Assembly (NCBI RefSeq): GCF_049537155.1
Contig: NZ_JBMVQZ010000011.1
Location: 76,426-140,425 of the forward strand
DNA: 64,000 nucleotides
Reading direction: 5' to 3'
DNA from: Limisphaera sp049537155
Lineage (GTDB): Bacteria > Verrucomicrobiota > Verrucomicrobiia > Limisphaerales > Limisphaeraceae
Shown here one piece after another: positions 1-9,484 of this stretch. Below the pieces are notes generated by a model that was not told the DNA's origin, made no database searches, and saw only the letters and a list, made by a program, of their open reading frames with translations. The translations under genes and the position numbers were made by a program. Numbering within the stretch: position 1 is the first letter of the stretch; each line of letters opens with the position of its first letter.

Positions 1-1
1 G

Positions 2-358
2 CCGGTCCAGGGACCGGTGATCCTGGCGCCGGCGCGGTTTGCGGCACCGCCGCCGCGGGTGTTGCGGCCGCCCCCGCCCACGCCGACGCGGTTCGTTCCG
101 ACCGGTCGGGAGGGCGGGAGCTTCCCCTGGCCGCGGAGTTATCCGCGGCAGGCCCTGCTGGAGCGGCAACAAGGTACGGTGACCCTGCTGGTGCAGGTGG
201 GGACCGACGGTAAGCCGACCTCGGTAACCGTCCATGAGAGTTCCGGGTACGGCACATTGGATCGGCATGCATTGGAGTGGGTGCGGGATCACTGGCGCTG
301 GCCGCCGGGTCCGCCCCGGGCCTATTACGTGCCTTTCGTCTATCAGTTGCCGAAGTGA
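2..358 (+). CDS. TonB-family protein, C-terminal part (5' end outside window)
   Basis: The reading frame is already open at the window edge and ends at 358, so only the C-terminus is visible. A Pro-rich stretch, typical of the periplasm-spanning linker of TonB, precedes a segment with the TonB_C signature: YPRQALLERQQGTVTLLVQV, then an SSGYGTLDRHAL motif and a WRWPP stretch. TonB proteins transmit energy from the ExbB/ExbD motor to outer membrane receptors. The exbB- and exbD-like genes follow directly on the same strand, supporting a Ton/Tol-type unit. The length of the missing N-terminus cannot be judged. Confidence 0.8.
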   Translation, partial: PVQGPVILAPARFAAPPPRVLRPPPPTPTRFVPTGREGGSFPWPRSYPRQALLERQQGTVTLLVQVGTDGKPTSVTVHESSGYGTLDRHALEWVRDHWRWPPGPPRAYYVPFVYQLPK

Positions 359-478
359 CCGGCGGAGTTCTCCGATCCCGATGGGGACGGGAGTGGCGGC
401 GGTTGCGAGGCGGAACCGATGGAGGGGCGCTTCCCGGAGCCGCCCCTTGAGACGAGAAAGAAAACGGGAGATACGAAT

Positions 479-1150
479 ATGATGCTGGCGAACATCCTGG
501 TGGAATACTTCGAGAAGGGTGGATGGATCATGTGGCCCATCCTGGTCACCGCCATTGTGGCTGTGGCCGTGGTGGGCGAGCGCACGTTTTGGTGGATCCG
601 CGAAGGATTCCGCCGGGAGCCTGAGAAGCTGGAACAAATCTTCGCCGCGATCGAGAACGGCGACTTCCGCGGTGCCGCCCAATTGTCACGAGATTCGAGC
701 GATCCGGTGATCCGGATGATCTGGCACGGACTGAACCATCATCATTCCTCGCTGCAGGGGGCGCTGCAGGTGGCGGCCGGAGCCGAACTTCAGCGGGCGG
801 GCCGGTTTTTGACCGTGATGGACACGATGGTGACGCTGGCTCCGTTGTTGGGGTTGTTGGGCACCGTGTCGGGCATTTTCCGAACCTTCCTGTCGATTGG
901 CGACGTGGAACTGGCGGTGGAAAAGGTGACCGGGGGCATCGGCGAGGCGTTGATCGCGACCATGTGCGGTCTGGCCATCGCCATCATCTGTCTGATTCCC
1001 TTCAACTACTTCACCAGCAAGGTCAGCCGGCTTCAATTCGAGCTGGAATCGGCCGCGACCAACCTCGAAATCATGGTGGCTGCGGCCAAAAAGCGCGGTT
1101 TCGATACGATCGAGTTTCACGAGGAAGCGGCCCGGGAGAAGACCACCTGA
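479..1150 (+). CDS. exbB: ExbB/TolQ/MotA-type proton channel protein
   Basis: The 223-residue inner membrane protein has the family layout: an early hydrophobic segment near residues 16-36, a long cytoplasmic stretch, then two membrane segments near 118-140 and 157-178. The second contains the hallmark LLGLLGTVSGI, lining the proton path. The start is the first of two ATGs at 479/482, placed 7-8 bases after a GGGAG ribosome site; an upstream in-frame ATG at 419 lacks such a site. It should form the ExbB pentamer around ExbD and energise TonB. The exbD-like gene follows 57 bases later. Confidence 0.9.
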   Translation: MMLANILVEYFEKGGWIMWPILVTAIVAVAVVGERTFWWIREGFRREPEKLEQIFAAIENGDFRGAAQLSRDSSDPVIRMIWHGLNHHHSSLQGALQVAAGAELQRAGRFLTVMDTMVTLAPLLGLLGTVSGIFRTFLSIGDVELAVEKVTGGIGEALIATMCGLAIAIICLIPFNYFTSKVSRLQFELESAATNLEIMVAAAKKRGFDTIEFHEEAAREKTT

Positions 1151-1207
1151 TGCGGCCTCCCGGCCGGCGCCGGGCAGAATCACAACCTGAGAACGGACGG
1201 ACCCGTC

Positions 1208-1636
1208 ATGAGAATCGGCTCACCATTGCCGCACAAGAAGGCGCGGATCGAGATCATCCCGCTCATTGACATCATGTTTTTCCTGCTGGCTTCGTTCATG
1301 ATGGCCAGCCTGACGATGATCCGTCTCCAATCCATCAAGATGGACCTGCCCACGGCCACCGCTGCCACCCGTGATTTCAAGCCGGACATCATCAACATTG
1401 CCGTGGACAAGCTGGGCGACGTCTACATCGAGAAACAGCGGGTCACCCTTTCCGAACTGCGCCTTTACCTCTCGAACAAATACCGCATCAACACCAACGT
1501 CCCGGTGTACATCAGCGGTGACAAGGACGCCACCCACGGCGCGGTGATTCGCGTGTTGGACATCGTGCGACGGGAGGGGATTCAGAAGGTGTCCTTTGCG
1601 ATCTCTCCGCAGAGCAGCGGCGAGGGAGGGAATTGA
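1208..1636 (+). CDS. exbD: ExbD/TolR-type biopolymer transport protein
   Basis: The 142-residue protein has a short cytoplasmic N-terminus, one membrane segment (about residues 16-38) and a periplasmic domain. The segment PLIDIMFFLL carries the conserved protonatable Asp (D21) used for proton-driven motion in the ExbB channel. The periplasmic part ends in the usual VYISGDKDATHGAVIRVLD pattern followed by a small C-terminal strand. It lies just downstream of exbB and completes the motor unit for the TonB-like protein at the window start. Confidence 0.9.
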   Translation: MRIGSPLPHKKARIEIIPLIDIMFFLLASFMMASLTMIRLQSIKMDLPTATAATRDFKPDIINIAVDKLGDVYIEKQRVTLSELRLYLSNKYRINTNVPVYISGDKDATHGAVIRVLDIVRREGIQKVSFAISPQSSGEGGN

Positions 1637-1880
1637 CCCGTCGGCCGCGAAACCGACTTCGATCTTCGGGGCACAGTCCGGTGTGGGTGAAGGAGGTCGG
1701 TGTGGACCTGCAGGTTCCGGGCTCTTTCCAGCCCCTCATCCGGATGCGGCTCCAAACGGATCCTTCCCGGCGAGGGCGAGAACTGCAACCACCGCTGTTG
1801 GCAGGAGTGGTTGGGGCGGGGCATGCGGACCGGTCGGATCGGTTGAATCTTCGGGTGCCGCGGCGCATCCGGGGCTGGAC

Positions 1881-2423
1881 TCAGCGCCGGGGCGGTGAGG
1901 GGGCGTTGGTGGCGGCTGCGGCCAGTGCCTCCTGCTGGGCGTTCCACTTCTGAACGAGATCGTTGAACTGCTGGACCAGATCGTTGTACTTGGCGACGAT
2001 GGCGTTGCGCTCCTCGGCGAGCTTTTTCATTTCCTCGTTCTGCTGGGTGATGATTTGGTTCTGGCGTTCAATGTTCTCGTTGGCCTGGGTGAGCGCCTCC
2101 TTGTAAACGTCCACCTGCTGCTTCAGCTGCTCGTTTTCCCGCAGGGCCTTGTCGAGTTCTTTGTCGAGCCGGCTCAGCTCGGCCATGTTGGTTTGGATGG
2201 TGGCGGTCAACTGCTTGCGGATGGCCTCGAGTCTGTCCACTTCCTCCTGGGTGCGCTTGACCAGACCGTTGAGGTTCTGGATGGCCTCCTTCTGGTCCTG
2301 GACCTCGTCCGTCAGCGCCTGCAAGCGCTGGCGCAGTCGAACCTCCCGGTTCCATTGAAACGCCACCAGACCGCACAGGGCCAGGGCAAACACCATCAAG
2401 AGCGTCGTCAAAAATGATTTCAT
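1881..2423 (-). CDS. Membrane-anchored coiled-coil protein of unknown function
   Basis: The 180-residue product starts MKSFLTTLLMVFALALCGLV, a signal anchor, followed by a nearly uninterrupted heptad-rich helix (residues about 30-165, many Q, E, K, L) and a short Ala/Pro tail. This suggests a single-pass inner membrane protein projecting a long periplasmic or cytoplasmic coiled coil. No enzymatic motif is visible and I do not recognise a named family. It stands alone on the minus strand, convergent with exbD; the 244-base gap between them shows no obvious gene. Confidence 0.7.
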   Translation of the reverse strand: MKSFLTTLLMVFALALCGLVAFQWNREVRLRQRLQALTDEVQDQKEAIQNLNGLVKRTQEEVDRLEAIRKQLTATIQTNMAELSRLDKELDKALRENEQLKQQVDVYKEALTQANENIERQNQIITQQNEEMKKLAEERNAIVAKYNDLVQQFNDLVQKWNAQQEALAAAATNAPSPPRR

Positions 2424-2717
2424 AGATTGAGTGCGTCCTTTTGTGGGACGGCTGCCAAGCGAACGGAGGATTACAGGCTTTGCACGCGGAGTCAAAGCCG
2501 GAGAACGGTCTTTTCCGGCCGCCCACCCGGCGCGAGGTGCCGCCGGGCGGACCCAGCCGGGCAGACGCAGGGGAAGGTGCGGGATACCGGACCGTGGACG
2601 CACGGCCGGGCCGTCAGGTTTGTCGGGGTTCCGGCCGGCCCCGGGTCATGGGAGGTGGGAAAGCGACATGCGGCCGGGCCAGCAGGTGGGGCCGGGTGCG
2701 ACCGGGGTGTGCCCTGG

Positions 2718-3905
2718 TCATTCGCTCGAGAGTCCTTGCCGATGAAGTTCAGCCACGCATTCGACGTGTTGGGTCTGAGGGAACATGTCCAGCGGGGTGA
2801 CGCGCACCAGGTGGTAGGAGCCGTCGTCCCGGAGGGCTTTCAGGTCACGCGCCAGAGTGGCCGGATGACAGGAGACGTAAATCAGGGCGCGAGGGCGCGC
2901 CTGGAGCAGCATCTGCACGGCCTCGGGGGTCAGGCCCTTGCGTGGCGGGTCCACCAGGAAGACGGACTGGCCTGCGGGCATTTCTTGAAGGATTTGGGGC
3001 AGCCATTCTTCCACGCGCCCGGCCAGGAAGCTGCCGTTGGTGATGTTGCGCCGTCGGGCATTCTCACGGGCGGCCGTGACGGCGCGTCGATCGTATTCCA
3101 CGCCGATGAACCGTTGGACGCAGCCGGCCAGTTCGAGTGCGAAGAAGCCCACCCCGCAGTACAGGTCCACCAGATAGCGGGCGCCGCTGCGGGTCACGGC
3201 CTCACGGACGGTCCGCACCAGTTCGGGGAGCAAATGGAAATTGTTTTGAAAAAACGAATCGGGTGGCACCACCCAGTCTGCTGGGGGAAGTCTGAGCACC
3301 ACCTTGAGCCCGCTTTTGGGGGGCGGGTGGGCGCGGACGTGTTGCAGTTGCTCGTTGATTTCGGGTTCGGCGATCTTGCACTCCTGCACGTCCTCGACCA
3401 GGCCGCAGTCCCAACGCAGGAATCCCACGTTCATCCGTCGTTCCGGCTTGTTCCACTGGCTGCGAACCATGATGCGGTTGCGGTAGCCGTACGGGCGCGG
3501 ACACGGAACGACCGGCTGGACCACAGACGGATCGATTCCTCCGATCCGCTGCAGCAGGTCGGTGACCTGTTTGTGTTTGACGCGCAGTTGGGCCTCGTAA
3601 CGGAGATGTTGGTACTGGCACCCGCCGCAGCGGCCGTAATGCGCGCAGGCGGGGTCCACGCGGTCCGGCGAGGGTTCGAGGACCTGGAGCAGGCGTGCCC
3701 GCGCGTAGTGGGCCTTGCGTTCGGTGATTTCCACTTCCACCGTCTCGCCCACGGCCACAAAGGGAACGAACACCACAAATCCGTCGGCCCGGCCCACGCC
3801 TTCTCCGCCAAAGGCCAGGTCTTCGATTCGCAGGGTCAAGCGTTGCCCCACCTGGGGTTGTCCGACCTGAACGTCCACGGCATTCAAGGTATGCGTGCCG
3901 GCCAC
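2718..3905 (-). CDS. rlmD: 23S rRNA (uracil-5-)-methyltransferase, RlmD/TrmA family
   Basis: The roughly 395-residue product has the RlmD/RumA architecture. A TRAM-like RNA-binding beta domain lies at about 20-75, then a Cys cluster CAHYGRCGGCQYQHL that in this family can hold a 4Fe-4S cluster. The SAM-binding motif VDLYCGVGFFALELA follows, then DPPRKGL and the catalytic-Cys motif YVSCHPATLARDL. These enzymes methylate C5 of a specific uridine in 23S rRNA. The most upstream start is GTG with no clear ribosome site, so the exact N-terminus is uncertain. The rRNA position modified is inferred from family membership only. Confidence 0.85.
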   Translation of the reverse strand: MAGTHTLNAVDVQVGQPQVGQRLTLRIEDLAFGGEGVGRADGFVVFVPFVAVGETVEVEITERKAHYARARLLQVLEPSPDRVDPACAHYGRCGGCQYQHLRYEAQLRVKHKQVTDLLQRIGGIDPSVVQPVVPCPRPYGYRNRIMVRSQWNKPERRMNVGFLRWDCGLVEDVQECKIAEPEINEQLQHVRAHPPPKSGLKVVLRLPPADWVVPPDSFFQNNFHLLPELVRTVREAVTRSGARYLVDLYCGVGFFALELAGCVQRFIGVEYDRRAVTAARENARRRNITNGSFLAGRVEEWLPQILQEMPAGQSVFLVDPPRKGLTPEAVQMLLQARPRALIYVSCHPATLARDLKALRDDGSYHLVRVTPLDMFPQTQHVECVAELHRQGLSSE

Positions 3906-4040
3906 GGGGGCAATGCCTGCTGCAGAGGCCGCAGGCGCGGGTTCTGGCGGCCCGTGGCCCTTGGGTCCGGGCGAAGACCGGGGGAACGTCCGGCGGGGTG
4001 TTTCGTCCGGTATCGGGGGCCTGCCGGCGGGAGCCGGGGT

Positions 4041-5351
4041 TCAGCTCCAAACGGGGGGTTGGCCCGTGGCTGCCAGGACGCTCTTCCAAAGGGGTCCGGC
4101 CGGGTCCACCTGTTTCTTGCCGGAAACCGCCAGGGGAATGGGAACCAGAGTGAAGACCCCGTTCCAGATCCCCACCACAACGTTGGTCTTGCCGGCCATG
4201 CCGGCGTGCACGGCATGACGCGCCAGGGCGTCGCAGAAGATCGCGTCGTCACTGTTGGCCGGCACGCTCCGGATGAGGTAGCTGGGGTCGAAATACTTCA
4301 CGTCCACAGGAATCCCGTTCCGGCGCATGTGTTGGATGATCCGATGCCTGAGAAAGGGCCCGATGTCGGGTGGTTTGGGGTTTCCGGAGGCGTCGGTTTC
4401 GGTGGGTTCGCCGGCCATCAATTCGCGGCCCACGCCTTCGGCCACCACCACGACTGCGTGGTGGCGGGCCATGAGCCGGCGGCGCAGCGTTTCGAGGAAG
4501 CCCCGGGGACCGTCGAGGACCAGCGGCACCTCCGGGATCAGTGTAAAATTGACCTCCTGACTGGCCAGGGTGGCCATGGCGGCAATGAATCCCGCGTCGC
4601 GGCCCATGACCTTGACGAGGCCGACGCCGTTGTAGGCGCTTTTGGCCTCGTTGTGTGCTGCGTCCAAGACCTCCCGGGCCTTGTCCACGGCTGTTTGCAT
4701 GCCGAAGGTGCGCTGCACGTACATGACGTCGTTGTCGATGGTCTTGGGCACGCCCACCACGGCAATCTTCAGGCCGCGACGCAAGACTTCCTCTGCGATG
4801 GAGCGGGCTCCCCGGAGGGTGCCGTCGCCTCCCACGCAAAAGAGCAGGTCGATTCCGCGTTCGACCAGGAAATCCACCATGACCTCCACCGGCTGGGGCC
4901 CCCGGGAGGTGCCCAAGATGGTGCCGCCCTCCTCGTGGATGGTGTCCACCAGCTCGGGGGTCAGTCGCAGAGGAGGTTCGGCCACCGCCGGGTTCAACCC
5001 GGCGTAACCGTAGCGGAGTCCCAGAACCTCCGGCACACCGTAGTTGTAGTGGAGCTCGAGGAAGATGGACCGGATCACGTTGTTGAGGCCCGGGCAGAGT
5101 CCGCCACAGGTGACGATGGCCGCCCGGGTTCGGCGCGGATCGAAAAAGAGCCGTTCCCGCGGTCCGGCCTTTTCGAAGAATACATCGGGTTCGGTACCAC
5201 AGGTCGGGTCGCAATCCACGCGGTAACGGACCCGGGCAGTTTCAGGAACGAACGGGGGAAAACCGGCCTCCGGCTGACGCCCCAGGCGAAGGGGCGAGGG
5301 AATCGTACACGGGCCCAAGGCGGGTACGACGGTGTCTTCAGACGCGAGCAT
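4041..5351 (-). CDS. pfk: 6-phosphofructokinase, trypanosome/plant-type clade
   Basis: The 436-residue glycolytic enzyme phosphorylates fructose 6-phosphate. It shows the phosphofructokinase signature GGDGT (residues 174-178), PKTIDND (K203) and MGRDAGFIA. In classic ATP enzymes the two diagnostic positions are Gly/Gly; in PPi enzymes Asp/Lys. Here the pair is Gly/Lys, as in trypanosomatid ATP-dependent enzymes that sit inside the PPi-like clade. ATP is therefore the more likely donor, but biochemical proof is needed. The N-terminal extension of about 95 residues before the first Rossmann strand also fits that clade. Start ATG at 5351. Confidence 0.87.
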   Translation of the reverse strand: MLASEDTVVPALGPCTIPSPLRLGRQPEAGFPPFVPETARVRYRVDCDPTCGTEPDVFFEKAGPRERLFFDPRRTRAAIVTCGGLCPGLNNVIRSIFLELHYNYGVPEVLGLRYGYAGLNPAVAEPPLRLTPELVDTIHEEGGTILGTSRGPQPVEVMVDFLVERGIDLLFCVGGDGTLRGARSIAEEVLRRGLKIAVVGVPKTIDNDVMYVQRTFGMQTAVDKAREVLDAAHNEAKSAYNGVGLVKVMGRDAGFIAAMATLASQEVNFTLIPEVPLVLDGPRGFLETLRRRLMARHHAVVVVAEGVGRELMAGEPTETDASGNPKPPDIGPFLRHRIIQHMRRNGIPVDVKYFDPSYLIRSVPANSDDAIFCDALARHAVHAGMAGKTNVVVGIWNGVFTLVPIPLAVSGKKQVDPAGPLWKSVLAATGQPPVWS

Positions 5352-5772
5352 CTTGCCTCCGGATTACTCCCGTGCCAACGCGCGGGTCAACCCCGCAGTC
5401 GTCCCGGGGCCATCCGGTTGTAGAGTGCGGGGAGTCTCCAGCGCCTCGGTGCGGCTTTCGTTCCCTGCGGGGGGACCGCGGTTGGCAGGTGTGCGCCGGG
5501 AGAGGAGTGTGGACGCGCCCGGCAGACGGGGGCCAGGCAGTTCGACCTGGCCGGGTTTGGTTCGTGTTTTGGCGAGAAAAAGTCGCAATCTGGTGTCGCG
5601 CCGGCAACCGACGTCGCTACCATTACGCCTGCGGCGAGGGCGGAACGCCCGCTGTGGGCGGGCAGGCGGGGCCGGGGACGAAACGCCGGCCGGGTCGGGC
5701 CGCGGCAGCGGTCGGGCCGCTCAGCGTCTGTTGACGAACGCGACAACGAGGTTAGCGAGAAAGGTTCGAGCC
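5352..5772. other. Divergent intergenic region, pfk / GH127-like gene
   Basis: This 421-base GC-rich gap separates two divergently transcribed genes and should carry both promoters. A TTGACG (5731-5736) with a weak TAGCGA 16 bases later lies only 15 bases ahead of the GH127-like start codon. It is too close to be convincing for a leadered transcript. No RNA gene, repeat or convincing small ORF was seen. Confidence 0.4.
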
Positions 5773-8223
5773 ATGAAGAGTGTGCGGCAGACGGCACGGT
5801 GGTTGGCAGCCGGGTGGCGGGTTTCTGCGGGAACGATCTTGAGGAGAGGTTTTGCGGGTGGATCCGGCCGTGTGGGCTGGAATGGGAAGGCGCCCCTCGG
5901 GGCGGTGCTCGGGCTGGTCTGGGGATGGGCTTCCGGTGCATGTGCGGCTGAATGGTGGCCCGTGGCTGCACAATCCGTTCGTTGGGAGGCACAACCGTTT
6001 GAGCCCGGTCAGGTGCGGTTGCTCGACGGGCCGTTCCGTAGGGCGCAGGAACTGGACGCCCGCTGGTTGTTGCGGCTGGAACCGGACCGTTTGTTGGCGC
6101 CGTATCGGCGGGAGGCCGGTCTGCCGCTGAAAGCGCCCGTGTACGAGGGGTGGGAATCGCAGAGCATCTCCGGGCACAGCCTGGGACACTATCTCTCGGC
6201 TTGTGCGCGCATGTACCAGGCCCTGCAGGACCCGCAGTTCAAGCAGCGGGTGGACTACATCGTGGAGGAGTTGGCAACGTGTCAGAAGGCCCGCGGGGAC
6301 GGCTTCGTGGGCGGCATGCCCGAAAGCCGGAGGATTTTCTCGGAAATCGCCCGGGGCGAGATCCGTTCAGGCGGTTTCGACCTCAACGGGTCATGGGTGC
6401 CCTGGTACAACCTGCACAAATTGTTTGCCGGCCTGTTGGACGCGCACGCGTATTGTACCAACGCACAGGCGTTGGAAATTGCCGCCCGGTTGGGAGACTG
6501 GGTCCACGAGGTCACCAAGAACCTCGATGAAGACCGGTGGCAACGAATGCTGGCCTGCGAACACGGCGGCATGAACGAGGTACTGGCCGAACTGGCCGCC
6601 CGAACCGGCAAACCGCTCTACCTGGATCTGGCTCTCAAATTCTACCATCGCGCCGTTCTGGACCCCCTGGCCGAAGGGCGCGACGAGCTGGCCGGCAAGC
6701 ACGCCAACACCCAGATCCCCAAAATGATCGGGGCGGCGCGGATCTTCGAGCTGACGGGTGAACCCCGGTTTGCGGCCATCGCCAGCAATTTCTTCCACAT
6801 CGTCTTGAGGAGTCATACCTACGCCACCGGCGGCAACAGCGAGGGCGAGCATTTCGGGCCGCCGGGCCGGTTGAGCCGGCGCTTGGGGGACAACACGACC
6901 GAGACCTGCAACACCTACAACATGCTCAAGCTGGCCCGGGCGCTCTATCGCTGGCATCCCGATGGCTCGCTGGGCGACTACTACGAGCGCGCCCTCTGGA
7001 ATCACATCCTGGCTTCGCAGAACCCCGAGAACGGCCGGGTGCTTTATTTCCTCCCGCTGCGACCCGGGGCGGTGAAACAGTTCATGGACGATCATGCATT
7101 CACCTGCTGCAGCGGCACCGGGATGGAAAACCATGCGCGTTACAACGAGAACATCTATTTTCACGGGCCGGGCGCCTTGTGGGTGGACCAGTTCATCGCG
7201 TCGGAACTGCGGTGGCCCGAGCAGGGGCTGCGGCTGCGCATGCACACCCATTTTCCCGAGGTACCGGAGGTCCGACTACAGTTCTTCCCGGACCAACCCG
7301 TGCATTTGACGCTCCACATTCGGCACCCGTTCTGGGCCACCAACGGGTTCGAAGTGGAACTCAACGGCCGCCCTCTCGACGTGGTGAGCCGGCCGGGTGA
7401 CTATGCGCGGATCGAACGCGACTGGCATCGGGACGATGTGCTGGTGGTGCGCATGCCGATGAGTCTGCGGTTGGAGCCGATGCCCGACAACCCGCGCCGG
7501 GTGGCCATCTTTTACGGTCCGATCCTGCTGGCCGGGCAGGTGGGCGCACCCGGATCGGAGGACCCGGTTCCCGTCCTGGTCACGGAGGATCGTCCCGTGA
7601 ACGAGTGGCTGGAGTCGGCCTGGGGCCGGCCTCTGGAATTCCGCACACGCATGGTGGGCCGGCCGGGGGACGTCTGGCTCAAGCCGTTCTACGCGGCTTA
7701 CGACGTTCGGCACGCGGTGTACTGGGACCTCTTCACCCAGGCGGAATGGGAAAAGCGTCAGGCCGAGTTCGAGGCCGAGCAGGCGCGGCTCCGGGAGCTC
7801 CGAGCCCGCACGGTGGACTGGTTCGCCATTGGGGAGATGCAGCCCGAGCGCGACCACAATGTGCGGGGTCAAAAGAGCGCGCCGGGTGAATTCAACGGTC
7901 GCAAGTTCCGGCATGCTTGGGACGGTGGTTGGTTTGCATTCGACGTGGCCGTCCCGCCGGACGCACCGGCCGATCTGATCGTCACCTATTGGGGCAGCGA
8001 AACGGGCAACCGGACCTTCGACGTGCTGGTGGAGGGCGAACGGATCGACACCACCCGACTGCACATGGACCGGCCGAACGAGTTCTGGGAGAAGGTGTAT
8101 CCACTGCCCGAACGGCTGACGCGCGGGAAACAGCGTGTGGAGGTTCGCTTCCAGGCCCATCCGGGCAATTATGCCGGCGGCGTGTTCGGCGTGCGCGTGG
8201 TTCGGCGTCAGACCCAGCCGTAG
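5773..8223 (+). CDS. GH127/DUF1680-type beta-L-arabinofuranosidase-like secreted protein
   Basis: The 816-residue protein starts at ATG 5773 with an N-terminal signal region ending near GWASGACA. The (alpha/alpha)6 catalytic domain follows with the family landmarks SISGHSLGHYLSA, GSWVPWYNLHK, TETCNTYNMLKL and CCSGTGMENHARY. The GH127 zinc/catalytic set is present: E377, C379, C445 and C446. A beta-sandwich and a further C-terminal domain (about 690-816, like those appended to DUF1680 enzymes) follow. It probably removes L-arabinofuranose or a related sugar from plant-type glycans in the periplasm or outside the cell. Exact substrate cannot be read from sequence. Confidence 0.85.
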   Translation: MKSVRQTARWLAAGWRVSAGTILRRGFAGGSGRVGWNGKAPLGAVLGLVWGWASGACAAEWWPVAAQSVRWEAQPFEPGQVRLLDGPFRRAQELDARWLLRLEPDRLLAPYRREAGLPLKAPVYEGWESQSISGHSLGHYLSACARMYQALQDPQFKQRVDYIVEELATCQKARGDGFVGGMPESRRIFSEIARGEIRSGGFDLNGSWVPWYNLHKLFAGLLDAHAYCTNAQALEIAARLGDWVHEVTKNLDEDRWQRMLACEHGGMNEVLAELAARTGKPLYLDLALKFYHRAVLDPLAEGRDELAGKHANTQIPKMIGAARIFELTGEPRFAAIASNFFHIVLRSHTYATGGNSEGEHFGPPGRLSRRLGDNTTETCNTYNMLKLARALYRWHPDGSLGDYYERALWNHILASQNPENGRVLYFLPLRPGAVKQFMDDHAFTCCSGTGMENHARYNENIYFHGPGALWVDQFIASELRWPEQGLRLRMHTHFPEVPEVRLQFFPDQPVHLTLHIRHPFWATNGFEVELNGRPLDVVSRPGDYARIERDWHRDDVLVVRMPMSLRLEPMPDNPRRVAIFYGPILLAGQVGAPGSEDPVPVLVTEDRPVNEWLESAWGRPLEFRTRMVGRPGDVWLKPFYAAYDVRHAVYWDLFTQAEWEKRQAEFEAEQARLRELRARTVDWFAIGEMQPERDHNVRGQKSAPGEFNGRKFRHAWDGGWFAFDVAVPPDAPADLIVTYWGSETGNRTFDVLVEGERIDTTRLHMDRPNEFWEKVYPLPERLTRGKQRVEVRFQAHPGNYAGGVFGVRVVRRQTQP

Positions 8224-8330
8224 CGTCCGGGGCGGGGCTGCGTGGAATTGGTTACCGTCCCGTGCGTGTTGCCGGTCGTAGATACATTGCGACGGGGCAG
8301 AGTGTGTGCCGACCCTGGCCCGTGCGAAGC

Positions 8331-9446
8331 TCAGCCTTGGCGAAGCAGCTCGAGCATGGCGCGGTCCAAGGCGTGACCCCGAAACGACTCATAGGTCACG
8401 TCCGCCCGCTGACTGTCCAGGATGCCGAACGAGCCGCGCAGGTTCCACAGTGCCCAACCCCAACCGGCCTCCCTCCAAAGCTGGAGGCAATCGCGCATCC
8501 ACGCCAGCACCACCTTGTGCGGGGTCTGGTTGTGGGCGCCCCACTCTCCCACGTGGACACCCACCCCGCGGGCCTGCAGCTTCAGCCACGGTTCGATTCG
8601 TTCACGCCGCAGGGTCTCCCGGTCCACCACGCGTTCACCGCGTTTCAAGGGCCAGGTGGGCTCCGGCCATTGGTCCGAGCCGGGGATCCATCCCGCGCGG
8701 TAGTGGGAGATTTCCATGGGATCATAACCGCGGGTGCTCTGGGCCACCTGCAGGTCCACCAAGCCGGGTACGGGATCGCGTCCCCAGCGCAGGCCGTCTG
8801 CGACGATGAGGCGCCCGGGGTCTTCGCTCCGGATGGCCGCCACCAGATGGCGGACCACTCGAACGTAGGTGGCTTCCGGGATGTCTGGCGGCTCGTTGAG
8901 CAGGTCGAAACTGAGGAAGCGGTTGGGAATTCCTTTGAAACGCCGGGCCAATTGCGCCCAATGAAACGCGCAGAGGTCCAGCGCCTGCGGATCCGTCCAC
9001 AGGTCCCACGGTTCCCTGGGCGGATTGACGCAGTAACCGGGTGCCCGATGCAGGTTCAGGTTGACGTGGACGCCGTACTGCCGGCCCCATGCCACGGCCT
9101 GATCCACGTGCGCCAGTTGCGCCTCGTCCAACTTGCGCGGTTCCTCCACGGCTGACCAGCACCGGTACGACATCGGCAGGCGCACGAAGTTGAAGCCCCA
9201 CCCGGCGATCCATTCGAAATCGGACTCGCGGAAGGGCGGGTTGCCACCCGGGCGGGCAACGAACTTTTCCAACAGATTGAACCCGCGCCAGCGTGGGAGT
9301 CGGGCCGGATCGGGCTCCTCCAGGCCGGTGGAGGTCTGACGGGCAGACGCATGGGTGTTGGGAGTCTCGGCGGCAAGGGCAGAGGACCAAGGCCCGCCGG
9401 CAAGGGCCACCAATGACCGGCTGAGGAACGTGCGGCGGCTGATCAT
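8331..9446 (-). CDS. GH5-like cellulase-family glycoside hydrolase, exported
   Basis: The 371-residue protein starts MISRRTFLSRSLVALAGG, resembling a Tat signal with SRRTFL. The TIM-barrel landmarks are GFNFVRLPMSY, an early His on NLHRAPGYCV, the acid/base motif FDLLNEPPD and a nucleophile-region motif VHVGEWGAHN, matching clan GH-A family 5. It likely cleaves a beta-linked polysaccharide or oligosaccharide. It lies 38 bases downstream of the response regulator gene on the same strand, and could be co-transcribed. Substrate is not predictable from these data. Confidence 0.82.
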   Translation of the reverse strand: MISRRTFLSRSLVALAGGPWSSALAAETPNTHASARQTSTGLEEPDPARLPRWRGFNLLEKFVARPGGNPPFRESDFEWIAGWGFNFVRLPMSYRCWSAVEEPRKLDEAQLAHVDQAVAWGRQYGVHVNLNLHRAPGYCVNPPREPWDLWTDPQALDLCAFHWAQLARRFKGIPNRFLSFDLLNEPPDIPEATYVRVVRHLVAAIRSEDPGRLIVADGLRWGRDPVPGLVDLQVAQSTRGYDPMEISHYRAGWIPGSDQWPEPTWPLKRGERVVDRETLRRERIEPWLKLQARGVGVHVGEWGAHNQTPHKVVLAWMRDCLQLWREAGWGWALWNLRGSFGILDSQRADVTYESFRGHALDRAMLELLRQG

Positions 9447-9484
9447 GGTCTTTTCGGCTTCGACGTGCCCGCCCGTCACTTCCT

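Noticed and set aside
2427..5423. A 998-codon open frame on the plus strand across rlmD and pfk.
   Set aside because: It is the antisense shadow of two clearly recognised genes and spans their intergenic gap.
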